Assembly: GCA_013399875.1 (NCBI GenBank)
Contig: VXAZ01004023.1
Location: 1,487,422 to 1,551,421, forward strand
Reading direction: 5' to 3'
DNA from: Gymnorhina tibicen
Taxonomy: Eukaryota > Chordata > Aves > Passeriformes > Artamidae
Length of the DNA: 64,000 nucleotides
Shown here: one piece after another, positions 24,271 through 36,670 of the stretch
Position numbering within the stretch: position 1 is the first letter of the stretch
Layout: the number at the start of each line of letters is the position of its first letter
Translations under genes and position numbers: made by a program
Notes under the pieces: generated by a model
Database searches by the model: none
Seen by the model: only the letters and a program-made list of their open reading frames with translations
What the model was told of the DNA's origin: nothing

Positions 24271-27200
24271 TCTGTTTAAGCATGTGTGACATTTCTGTCC
24301 ACTGTGCATAAGGAAACCTAAATGCGGTAGTGAAGCATCCATTCATGCCCTAAATATTCAAGACAGTAGGGCTATGTCTTATTTTATCCTCAAAAATTAC
24401 TGTATGTATCCTTCCAATAACTGCTTTGTGTATTTTACACAAAATATTTTTCTTTTTGGTTTTATAACCAGAACCCTGAAAGAATTTTCCACAGCTAAAA
24501 TACTATTTGTGCCTGGCTTTCTGCTGCATGGATAAGCTTTGTATCCTGCATTGCAATAAGTTATTCCTGCTGCAGAGATTGTCATTATTCTGGAAAGTCA
24601 AGGCACTGGACCATATCCAAGCACTCAGAAACCTCAGTGATAACAAAGAATTTATATGTAAGGAAGGTGAAGTACAGTTCTGTGCCATCTGTATATCACT
24701 GGCTTTTAAATCTAGTTCACTTTGTAGCTGGATTCATGTAGACATTGAAAGGGACTAGAGAAAGAATGGGTCTTTGTCTGCTTGAAGACTTACTTTGGAT
24801 TCATGCCACCTGTCAGACTTGACATAAGGTCAACAGTGCCAAATACTGCAAAGATATTAAAGAGAATAAGAATGGATTTCTCCCTTGTATCCATTGACAG
24901 CAACAGCCCTTCTGTGCCAGTCATCCATCAGTGCCAGTGAGACAGATTCAGCATCCTGCCCTGGCCTGTGTCTGTGCCACCTCTGACCCTGGATTAACAT
25001 GAATAAACTTGTAAGTGGATTCTGTATGAGCTTGCCTTAGAATACCGGGTTTGATGGTAGGTGGCAGATGAACTGAAATGATGTATTCAGGACAGATTAT
25101 TGAGGAGAAAAAACCCTGAGTTTAGGTACTGATAGAAATACTGAGATTCCCTCCCTGAATTAAGCATTAGATATTTCTGCCTAAATGATAAAGCAGTGAT
25201 ACAGTATTAATATGAATCCTCAGATCCTAGATTCCTTGTCATATGGGTGTAATGTTAGTAGAAATTAGCAAGCTGCATAATTTGCTAGATCCCAGGAATC
25301 CCCTCAGTTGCACTGGGACCACCAAGCTTGGGGATAGCGAGGGCAATCTCCATAGAGTGCTACTGCACAGGCACACGGGCACAGGAAACCTCTGTAGTAT
25401 GTGTTAGCAAAATTTTAAACAATAAACAGAAACTTGTTATGTGTTGCAATGCAGAGTGAGCCCCGAAGAAGCACACAGGAGATGATGACAGGGCTACTCA
25501 CAGGCTAGCACTTGTAACGGTTGTCACTGTGGTTCTTTTGCACCTTAGTGCTCTCTCAAAACTCGTTTTGTCACCATTAACAATAACAAAAAAGAAACAT
25601 ATTACCAAAGTCTATAAATCTCTGGTGGAGATGAAGCCTACTATTCCCAAAGTAAGAGCTTTCCCTGAACGAAAGTATGTGGCTCCCATGTTAAGAGGTT
25701 GGATAGCACAGGCAGAAGGAACAGACATGTGACCACCTTGTCCTGGTTGCAGAAAATTAAATAAGTCAGCCTGATTTGTGTTTTGATGTTAGGCTATTAG
25801 GATGGCCCATTCTTTAGGCAAACTGTTAAGAAATGGCTAGCAAAAGTGTTTTATCATCCATGATTCAATGAATGAATGAAAAAATAAACCAGATGAGCAT
25901 CAGTGAAACTTTGGAGAGCTGCGAAATGTTATACCTTTCCCTTCACTCTTGTGTAGGCCTCTAGTTATGACTGATAGGAGAACCTCAAGTTCAGCATACG
26001 TGACATTTTACAGAGTAGAAGGTTCCCCATGATTTCAAGTGCAATCTTTCTTGTGCTCCATTTGACATGTCACAGGATCAAACAACATTGATTTGAACTC
26101 ATCTAGTGAAGTGCCTGCATTTCTTGCAATTACAGTGAGTGTTATGGAAATAGGAATACATTAAAATGACCAGATTTTAATATACTGTTTTGGAGACCAA
26201 GTGGACTTACAATGAACATGACAGCTTTTTATCTGAATTTGACTTAACTAAAGGAATTATTCCTATCTTAAAATTAAATATTCACATCCATTATTATTCT
26301 CGGACTAGAGACAATAATTTAAATTAATATCAAGATGCATTTTTAAAAATCATCAATCTGCCATCTTAACTACATTATATTCTACCTTCAGGCTCATGTT
26401 GTAGTTTTTATGAACATGATTCAAATAAATTGGCTCTTTTTCCTCGGTGGCTTCTTTAATTACTTTGTTATTATCCAAGGAACTGGTTTAATTTAAATGA
26501 ACACAGTGTTCTTGCTACTACTACCCAGAGAAAACACAGACTCGGAACATGCTGTTTTGTAGTTACAGTGTGTGCTTTTGCATGTGGATGCCAAAACTGG
26601 TTTGGGCTTACCTGTTTACCTGCCTTCATGTGATGCAGAAGACTCCTAACAAGCCAAACATAGTCACTCGCCCTGAAGACCTTCTTTTGGGTGTCTCCAG
26701 ATAAAGAGCAAAGGTACTTAGGCAATTAGATTAAAGGACACTGTTACAGAAAATTTATTATATACCTAGGCAACAGAGTTACTTCATTTTATTCAGAGCA
26801 ATGTTCCCTTGCCAACTATTTGTTTATTTTTAATCAAAGAAATGTGTGTAACAAATAAAGACAATAAATTAACAGTTTTTGCTGTTGTGTCCTTATATTC
26901 CTCTTATAATCATACAGGTTGGTAACTGAGTTCTGCACATAGGTGTAAGATTCTTTCTCCCCCTCCTTTTGGTGTCTTTCCAACTAAACTACATAATAAA
27001 ATACATAAGAGGGTGGGTTTTTAAAAAAAAAATACAAGCAAACATTGGTACTTCATAAAATATTTAAAGACCTTACAAAAACGCAAAACTGTATTTCATT
27101 TCCTGAAACAGTTATAGTTTCAAACTCCATCTATTTCTTTTAAACCAAACCCATATGTGTTCGAGGCAGTTTTAATCTGTGGAAATACTTTATTTTTGGC

Positions 27201-28129
27201 TGGCCTGCATGAGTGAACATTAAGTATGAAGCAAGAAGTCAGGATATTGAGAAGAAATTGTACTATCTTAAAGAACAAATTTTTAAAATCTGAGAAATTT
27301 CAGCTTATTTGTCTTTTTCTGTGATTAAATATGAGCTACATGACCATATTTTACAGCGATGGTCTAGGTAGATAGAATATTTTGATTTTTCTGTTTGTTT
27401 TTTTCTGTGTGTCTTCTGTGGGGAGAAGTCTTCCATCTGCTACAAAGCTGACACGTGTCACTTCTCTCTACAGAGGATACATGCATTATCTGTTTTCAGA
27501 GCTGTGTTCTCATGTGTGGTCATAGGGGGGCCAAATCATCACCCAGATTACTTGCTATTGTTCTTCCTCTATCACTTCCTTAATAACAAAAGGAGCTCTC
27601 AGTGGCAAGCTGCTCAGGACACGAGCACCAGGAGAAGCAGAGAGGAGCAGCTCCCAGTCACCGATCCCACAGCACGGACACCTTGGGAAGTCATTTGCAC
27701 AACATGTGAAATGCAGCTTCTTCATTTAATGGCATTTCACACCATTCTTGCACAGACAGAAACAACTGCTCAAAATACAAGCCAGAGCAGAGTCAGGCTG
27801 GGCATCTCACTGTATGTAATCTGTGCTTGCTGTAGACAACTATCCTTGTTGGCCCTGATGTATCTCCAACATTTGATCTAATTTCTGTTGCTGTTAGTCA
27901 GTTAATACTGTCATCACGAAATCAGAGAGTATAGTACAAAAGCGGGTCTGTGGTTATTTTCTTTTTTAACGTGATCTCTGCTGAGCATAAGGTTTATATT
28001 TGCTTAATTAGAACTTTACTGTAAACATTAATGACCCTAAGGCCAACCTGATTTGTTTGAGAAAGGTAATAAATTATCTGACAGAACAGTTTGATCTCTG
28101 TATAGAAATCTTAGTCCAGCTGGAGCCTG
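24271..28129. other. Non-coding unique sequence
   Basis: No supported gene. The interval 26140-26470 is very AT-rich with TTAAATTAATA-type words and has an enhancer-like texture, without decisive motifs. A 125-codon plus frame at 27504-27881 has no recognisable domain. Confidence 0.5.
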
Positions 28130-28640
28130 ACTACATCCCCAAGCTTCCCATCCGTTCATCTCACACATCTTTTACTGCACCACAATTCCTCTTGCAGCAG
28201 CCTCAGACAAGTCAGTAAAAAAAAAATATAAAAAGCTTCGTCTTTCCCTTTCAGACGGATGCTCTGCTGCCCACCACAGTGCTACATTCTGAACAATCAT
28301 TGCTTCTTGCGACTACTAGGAACGTGTCAGGATCTTGAAAGAAATAATTAGATGCCAACTTTGGATAATAGAGTATTTAAAAATCAATTAGCCTTAATGG
28401 GAATACTTCTCAAGTTTTCTCATGATTCTGCTGTTTGACACGATGTGTTGAAGTGTGTCTCACAGACAAGTAATAGCCCAGTATCTCACGGGAAAGTGAA
28501 GCCTCCACTGTGATGTACTAAGAGTGCATTTTGCTGCTTCTGGAGTCCATTCATTTCTTGCCGTACCAGCGTCAATGAACTTCCTAGCTGCTGTCAGCGT
28601 GTTTAGTGCACATGTCAAGCCAGCACTGTGCTGATCCTGA
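28130..28640. promoter_or_regulatory. Possible conserved non-coding stretch
   Basis: This stretch combines AT-rich motif-like words (CAATTAG, AATAATTAGATG, AACAATCATTG) with an unusual number of retained CpGs for the neighbourhood (near 28.15, 28.24-28.26, 28.31, 28.44 and 28.56-28.60 kb). A pyrimidine-rich run ending in CAG at about 28.24-28.25 kb could be a splice acceptor, but no bounded open exon follows. The reading as a regulatory element is inference. Confidence 0.18.
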
Positions 28641-31600
28641 CATCAAACAAACTGGTGGGGATCAAGATATTACCTCGAGCTGGCAAGAAAGAGAAATAAC
28701 AGGAGCATATAAGGAACAATAACAGAAATACTTCATCGATCACCTCAAGTTTCCTATATGTTGTGGCCATAGAATAATTAATCTGCACAGACGATGGCAT
28801 GAAGAGTGTTGAATAGGAACAAATTATATCTTTTGCTTCACAGTCCATGAAAATGTAATTTTAAATGTGAAGTTTTTGGGAGCATGTTCTGCTTTATCAT
28901 TTCTTGGGCTCTGCCTGGAGGCCAGTCTCGTCCAACTTGCTCCCTTGCTGTAAGTGCATCCTTAAGTATCTCTTACCCACAGAAGGCAGATTACAGACAA
29001 AGCACTGCTGGTCGGCTCAGCAACTTGAACACTTTTTGGATTTGTTTTTTCCCCTCACTGTTTTCCCTCTGGTGGCCTGAGGTTATATGATGGGGCCAAT
29101 TACTGACTGATCCTTGGTTCGTATGTCCTTCTGAGTACAACTCTCACCAAATCACATTGACTTGAGTGTAAGGTTTACTTCTAAGTACATGAAAAATGCA
29201 CATTTTGTTTTGTTTCTAAGGAAAGAAAACCAAGGAACCACAGAAATTCTAGTTCCTCCCCTGTTCTCCCTTTGGTACATCTCTGAGATCTAAGCACATG
29301 AGAGCTGGCAGATTCAGGACCTGTCCCCTTCTTTCCTGGGATGTACCTGAGCACGTTTTTTCTAGGGAATGACCAGCACCAACAGTCTACCAAGTCCTCG
29401 TAGGCAGAATTTTGTTTCACCCTTCCTGTTGATGCTATATGCAGCTGCTACACCAAATATTACCCCTGCTAACCAACCCCAGAGAGAGGGTGTTTCAGAA
29501 ACAGCAGGGAGATGAGACAATCTGAGTTTCAGAGCCCACTATAGTGAATATTTTGTCCATTATCCCCAGAAGCAAAGTGCCAGCAGAGCAGATCAAGGAA
29601 TCCCCACACTTTGCAGCAGCCCTTTCCCTGGGGAAAAATCCAGGGTCCAGTGCCTCATACAGGAATTGCCCTCTGATGTCTCAGATACGTGCTGTAAATC
29701 CTGGGCCAGGGATAGATGGGGATAAAGAACCTCAGCCCTGCTTTGTCCCCACTACTTCTTGACTAAAACACCCCATCCTACTTACACACACACACACACA
29801 TGCACACACAAAAAACAAACCCAAACCAAATCCAAAGCAAAAAAACAGCTACTATTGAATTATTGGCCAAACCAACCTGATGTTCTGCTGATGTTGTTTT
29901 TTAAAATGCTTTTGGTGTTAAACCAATTTGATATATTTTAAACGTTTCAGGAATTGAACAGAATGACTGCTCATATAGTAGATAAATATTTGTCTGTTAT
30001 ACATACTAATGGCACAAAGATACTGCATGGGTAAGGGAATTGCAAAGATATTAAAAAAATGCTTCATAAGCTAAGTAAACAAAAACACATATATAAATCA
30101 AAACCAGCATAAATCAAATTTTGTCTGTGGGGTGCCCTTTTGAGCAGCAGAGCGTGGGAAGAGACTGCTGTGAAACATTAAAAAAAATGGCTCTATTTGC
30201 ATCATTTCAGTGGTTCCAAACAAAACAGCCATCATTGCATGAGATGAATAAGGGATGCACTTTCCCCTGTCATTTTGCCTGGCACTTTCTGACATCAGCT
30301 CAAACTTTAAGCAGCACTCAGCCAGTCCTGCAGCACTTTCATATCACTTTGACCATAAAATAAATAAATAAGCAAACCCACCCAGATGCAGCAGCATATC
30401 TGCGTAAATGGATTGTTCAGAGATCTCTCCTTGAAGTTAGTTTCTCAGGCTTTTTAAATGTGTAGCCTTGGGCTCATATATCTCTTTAAGTACCAACACT
30501 ATGAATCACCTTGAAGAACTTCTTTAAAAAAAAAATGAGAGAAAAAGAAAAAAACCTTCTACTGTTGTAATAAAAATGAAAAATGGAGTTCCTTCTGGCT
30601 TCCACTATCTAAGAACTGTGTCATCGCTTTCTTTTTCTTCTTATTCTAAGTTTATAGACTTAAGGAATAAATATTTCCCAGGATTTGGCTGACAAATATT
30701 TGTATACGAAAGCACCTGCACGATTAAACAGAACAACATGCTTATAACTTGTCCTTTACTCCACTTAGCAATGAATTCTTTTGCAGATTTGCATAGTTAT
30801 GATGACACAGTAGCAAGGAGTTCTAAGCACTTGTTTCATCTGCCTCCTTTTTTCAAGTGCTTATCTTTCAAGTATATTAAAAACTATTGCTTTGAGCTAT
30901 GCAAGCTGATTGCTAGAACCCCAACAAAAGATAGAGGGACCATTGCTTCATACTGTTCCTGGAAGCAGATGGGAATGTAGGGTATGACAGCACCATGTCC
31001 CCTTTTCCCAAAGCAACAGGTAGAAGCAGATAATTCAGTTGGAGTAGATGGACAAGATTCCTTCTTAGCTGCCCCCATCATGCTGTTGTCTGTTTGGTGG
31101 GTTTATTTAAAGCTTCTGTTGCTAATAAAGGCAGCCTGCAGCAGAAAGGAGGCTCCTGTATGCCTGTCCCACTCCCTTGGACTTGGAGCCAACCCGTGTT
31201 CTCTCGTCTTTTCATCTCTCTTTTACTAAAGATAGAGTAATGGCGAAGGATTCATTTTTAATCATGAATGATCTATCATATTTAAAAAGCAAAATTTGGA
31301 ATTGGGGATTGGTTATTTTTCTGAAGTGATTACCTTAAAACAAGGATTTAAACAAACAAACAGGACCAAATTTTGCAATTCTTTGCAAAAATTCATTGCA
31401 AGGGAAAAAAAAAAAAGAGAGCAGAAAAAAAACACCAGGGCTGTATTTAGCATCAGAATACATTCAAGTATGGAAGTATTTTCTGCTCTCCAGTCAACAA
31501 GGAATTAATTTTGAGATCTGATTTCCTCTTTTCCCTTGCAAGCACAGCAAGAATTGAGGAACTACCAAGGAGACAAAGGATGGGAATACACGGAGGGAAG

Positions 31601-33380
31601 GCATCCCATTGATGATTTTGTTTGTTACTGTCTGGCTTCCTGTTCTAATTTGTTTTCACAGAGGTTTTCCCGTCATTAGCCCACTGCCTGCTTTGCTCCT
31701 GTTTTTGAGCCCTTCCAGGTCTGAGAGCAGCTGTGCTAGCCTTGAACATCACTGCATAGCTGGGCAGAGCCAGTGATGATCCTGTGGGATACTGAGAGAC
31801 TGCAATATCCCCTGGGGTGCTTTGATATAGATTACGGTCTGGAGGTACTGAAGACAACTGCCTTTTCTCCTCTGATCTTGCCATGAGGAAGCTCAAAGGA
31901 GGAGGGGGACCATTTCACCTGCAGTGTGGGATCTGGCACTGAATCACCTTCTGGGGATGGGATGCAGAACATGAACAGAATAAATTAATCTGAAAGGAGC
32001 TCTTGTGCCCAGAGAACAGTCCTATAGTCAGGAGAGTGAAGCTGTGCATTTATATGCAGTGTGGAGGGTTGGCGAGGCTGCTCTCTGTGCTCCAAGCACT
32101 CTCTTGGTTAGACTTCAACATGACAGACAGCCATCAGGTGCAGACACAGATGGGAGATGTAGGAATTCTTCCTAGAGAGAACTGAAATAGCTCCTGACAT
32201 TCAGAGAGCTGCACTGGAGATGGACACTTCACAGAGATGTGGGTAAAAACTGCCGTGGCTCAACGTGAGGGGGTGGGTAACATGGAAGAAACTCTGTCTC
32301 CTTCAGAAAATATCTTAGCACATCCTGAAAAGAGATGTCTTCTCCAGGCTGGGAGCACCTGAAGCTGCTTAGCCAACTCCTCTACTCTCATGGAGCAGCT
32401 GAAGCAGTTGGAAATTTGATATCCTTTTTTCCACATACAGATTTGGGTGATCTTCACTGCTGCTTCAGGGAATCCCAGGTACTGCTACCTGCCCACTGTG
32501 AAGGGGCCACTTCAACATTCCTTGAAATGCAGGAGCACATCACATGTCTTCCCTGAATTATGCACAAATCAGTTATTGAAATGGATGTTCAGGGTTGACT
32601 TAATAACAGCATTGAAGGATTGAGCACCGGAGTGGTACTCTGCACAAATAGATTAGAAATTTTCTTTCCATTCAATCATCCCTTTCTGTTTGCAGTGTGG
32701 GCCTCTTTTTTCCCACAAACAAAAATTTGCAGCTCCAGGTTTTGGGCTGCCACTGCTTTTGTGCTCCTGGTTTGCTTTTTGATGTGCCCATGGGAGCAAA
32801 AGAGCAAGCAGAGTAATCTTAGGTGGAGTAGAGATGCTTCAGATAGGGGCTTGTTAAAAACCATGACCTCTGCATGTAGCTGTTGAGAAAAATTGCACCC
32901 AGTGTTGTACTTTTCCAAAAGAAAAGGAAGAACATGGCAAATTAGCAGCTAGAAATTAAAGACAAGTAAAATGCCACATTGTCTTACTTGGACAGGTCTG
33001 GTATTGCTTAATCAGTGCTTCAGCAGCTAAGCTGTGAAGGGATGACACACACTTCAAACCTGTGGTGATTCACAAGCAGCACATCACATACCAGCAGGAG
33101 CAGCCATGGGATTCCACATGAACAATGCTCTTTCATTCAGATAGGTTTCAGCAAACCCTAACTCAGTCTCTCACAAATTCTCTATCAAGGAAATTCTTTG
33201 TCCTGCTTCGCTTATACCCAGTCCTGGGCTGGAAGTTTAAGAGTGTTCATTCAGAAGCACTACAAATAAGGAGTGTACTGAAAGCACACAGGGATTTTCA
33301 CATAAGTAGAGTGAAAAACGTTAGAATGAACAGCATTAGATCAAGGTGCAAACCAGCAGCACCTGCATTTTTATTACATG
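28641..33380. other. Non-coding unique sequence with minor simple repeats
   Basis: No supported genes. Simple repeats inside it are (CA)n at 29784-29809 grading into an A/C-rich tract to about 29847, and a 12-base A run at 31405-31416. Frames are 88 codons or fewer and unrecognised. Confidence 0.5.
29784..29847. repeat. (CA)n microsatellite with A/C-rich tail
   Basis: About 13 CA dinucleotide steps, interrupted once by TG, run into CAAAC/CCAAA-type low complexity. This is a typical dinucleotide microsatellite and may be length-polymorphic. Confidence 0.9.
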
Positions 33381-33394
33381 CACACACACACACA
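33381..33394. repeat. (CA)7 microsatellite
   Basis: Seven uninterrupted CA units, too short to be notable except as a possible polymorphic marker. Confidence 0.9.
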
Positions 33395-36239
33395 GATAGA
33401 GACCCCAAATTGCCTGGTTAGCACTTATCCTTGCTCTCATTTCTGAGGAATATTATTGAAATGAACCTTGGATATTTTATTCTGAAATGGGTTTAACACA
33501 ACGTCTCAACCTGCCCCCAAACTGCAATCTTTCTTTCCAACCCCAGCCCCAACCCCAGCGGACTTGTCAGCAGTTTCTATCATTAGCAACATAATCCCTC
33601 CTCTCTCCTGCTCTTTCTTTTTTATGTTTTCCCAGGGCTGCACCAATAATGAATAATTTACCAGTGTGGAGAAAGAAAAGTGTCACTACTGGAGTCTCAA
33701 GGCTCATCACTCACAAACCTGTCACATGGTCAAGAGTCATCAGTGCCATTATTTGTGTGAAGAGAAATTAGCACTAATCTACTGCTGAGTCTCTTGCTCC
33801 AGCCACTGTAAATGGTGCCAGATTCTTAACAGAGCAGATTGTCTGTGCCACCACAAATTGCTTATCTCAGTAAAGTTAAAAAAAATAAAAAGCCTCCTCA
33901 CTCACTTCACAGAAGACATCCCACATGTGTTTAGAATTAGAGGAGAGGCACTGTAACGCAAAGGGCTGTTACCTTTCCCACAGTGGAGAAGTGCTAGAGA
34001 TTTGATTTGCCTCTCTGCTATTAATACATACCATTGAATTCAGGGAAGGGGTTCCAAGCAGGACTTTCAAAGGTGCACAAGGTGCACATTCCTGTGCAAA
34101 AAGGAGATATAGCTTTACATGTCACAGAATAAGCATGTGAATGCCAAGATTTGAATTTTACGGAGGAAACACACTGCACTGAACTACGAAACATAAACAA
34201 GGCACAAAATAGAACAAAATTGTATCTTGAGTAAATAATCAGGGCAACAGTGAGAACTATTGTAGTGTGAGGGGCTTCCTCCTGTGAAAAAGGGAAGAGC
34301 TGGGTAATGTGCTCAGTTTGCTCCAGCAGTCATTTCCATCCATCGGTCCAGGGATTTTAAACCTGCTACCATCAGCAGGTTTTTGGAACACCCCCTACAC
34401 AAAATCCACAGCAAAAGCAAAGCTGCCATTGGCTCAGCTCAACCCAGTGGCAGAAGAAGTGACAGCTGGGGCTCTGAGGCAGAAAATCCCACAGTCCCTC
34501 TTCAAGGCCTCAGTGGATCCCATCAAAGGGCAAGGCTTGTTCTCCACTGGGGATCGGCCCCCACATCTGGTGGAGTCCAAGAAGAGTTCCTGGCAGAAAA
34601 AAAATTTGATTCTATCTCTAAAGGTTTGAAATTATTTCATTCTCTCTCTCTCTGCTTCTCTTTGTTCAAAATAATTTTCCAATATTAATTTCTAGCAAAA
34701 CAAACCTGTCTGAATAAAGGAATTACAGGTGCAAAATGTAATTTTTGGATCATGAGGGACGCTGGCCTAAAATCAGAAACAAACATGGCTTTATAAAACA
34801 AGATTTGGAAGCATCAACTTTTTTGGTTTTGATCAGAAAAGTACTTAATTTGTTAAAAAGTCTTTCCTTTTCTCACTCTGGGAGGATATGCAGGGAGCCA
34901 GGTCTCCAGCCTGGCTCTGTGCCCAGCAGCCAGCTCTTAGGACTGCCCTTACACTTCTTGGCAGCGCAGCTTTGCCAAAACACACTCTGGGGGCACCCCC
35001 CAGCTACGGCAGCCAGCGTAATCCCCGAAGTGGAGACTGCATGAGAAACATAACACAGCCTTGAGCTGTGTTATGGTTTGCACCTAAGATCCTCCAAGGA
35101 CACTACGCATCCTATCTGCCAAAAATTCACCTCCTCGCAGCCCTTGGAGGTCACTCTGTCTCCACTTGAACCTGCAAGAAGACTGAGTTTGCTGTGGGGA
35201 AAAACAGGGATAGATAATGCAGCTTGGAGAAGATCTCAGGGTCACAGTGAGAGGAGGACCAGTGTGTGGGAGGGCTCCTTAGTGCTGGGATTGGGAGGGA
35301 CCCCAGAAGTACCCAGAACTTATGGAAATATGTGCATCCAAACACAAATGCAAAACCTCTAAGAGCTTTTAGATGGCAAAATAAGTGTGTGCTTTAAAGT
35401 CCAAAGACCTTTAAGCTTTTACTTTTTTTTTTCCCAGAATTTATCTCTTTTCTTTAACTAAAAAAAAGGCAGAATCTCACCCAAATTTTCTGTCACTTGT
35501 GCAAACTAATGGTATTGTCCTAAAGCTGGATTCCTGACTGAATTTCCTGAGCACCTTTCCAAGACTTATCCTCTCCACTATCCCTGTTGTCTTGATTTTG
35601 ATTGTATTGCCACTCAAGATTGGGAAGTGGCCACTCTTTAAAAAAACTCAGCAGATGAGTAGCCCAAAAAACATCCAGATTCTCCTTCCTTCTCCACTTT
35701 TCCCTGCTGCTCAAAGTCATCTATTTCAGCATAGCCTCAGTGTAGTTGAGTGTCCCAAATCAACACACACCACTGCCAAAGAATCTCCACCTCACTGCAC
35801 TCGCTGCATCCCCAGTGCCCAAGGCTGACTCCCTTCCCCACAGTCAAGGATTCTATTACTCATCACATCCTTTCCAAAAGAAATTACATACTTTACAAAA
35901 AACTAAGGCATTACAAATGTGTTCTGTGACTGTGGGACCAGGAATCATGGTAGGGGACTGACCACTGGTGAAGTCTAGTTACAGAAGAGAAGGATGAGAT
36001 CTGTGAAAGAGCTGCTTGACTGAAGAGGCATCTCCCGGTGGTGCTGGGCATCAGGTCACTGTATCTTGCCTCTATTCCTCTTTATCTCTGCACAGCAAAT
36101 CATTGTTTCTGTTCCAGCTCACTACAGCAAAGAAGTAGAAACCTCAATTAAAGTGTTTGAAGGCACTCTTCAGAAAGGAAGTGAATGTGGCTGAGGGCTT
36201 GAGATAGGCCTTATTCAGACATGGATTTTACTGTGGTTT
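33395..36239. other. Non-coding unique sequence with two exact hairpins
   Basis: No supported genes. It contains a 9-bp perfect stem at 34359-34382 (6-base loop), a (TC)n run at 34641-34653 and a 10-bp perfect stem at 35049-35075 (7-base loop). Overlapping plus frames of 99-106 codons at 34.3-35.4 kb are unrecognised. Confidence 0.5.
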
Positions 36240-36670
36240 TGCTCAGGAACCCCCGATGCTTTCTAGCTCCCTGAGGACATCTGTTGCTGGAAACATAACA
36301 GTGTTTACCTTGTTAAAAGCAACTCGTGTCAAAAAGCAGCAAGAAGGAACGGAGCGGCTGTGGAGGCTCCTGGGAGAGATTTCCTCCAAGCTGCTCCCAG
36401 CAGCTTGCAAGGTGAAGGAGAGGGCACCCTCGGCCCTTTGCCTGGACTTGCTACAAAGGCAGTCTTGGCAAATCCTGGCCCCTCGATTAACCACAGGAGG
36501 ATTGGTCTCCACCTTCCACAGGGAGGGTGAGAAATTAAGCTGTGAAATTGTCTTACATCATTCCATTGGCAAACAAGGGCTTTCTTCATCTGGCAAGGCG
36601 TATGTTGAAGCCATGAAACCTGCAACTGCTGATCCGCTAGGCAGAACTTGGCTTCCTATGTGATTTTCCA
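36240..36670. other. GC-richer patch open in several frames
   Basis: A 135-codon plus frame (36256-36663) coincides with minus frames of 89 and 98 codons. The predicted plus product is Ser/Leu/Lys-rich, without signal peptide, membrane segment or known motif. A 9-bp perfect inverted repeat (36387-36407) lies inside it. Openness in several frames reflects local composition, so I do not call a gene. A lineage-specific exon cannot be fully excluded. Confidence 0.3.

Noticed and set aside
27504..27881. 125-codon plus-strand frame
   Set aside because: No domain, no conserved motif visible, and no supporting neighbours.
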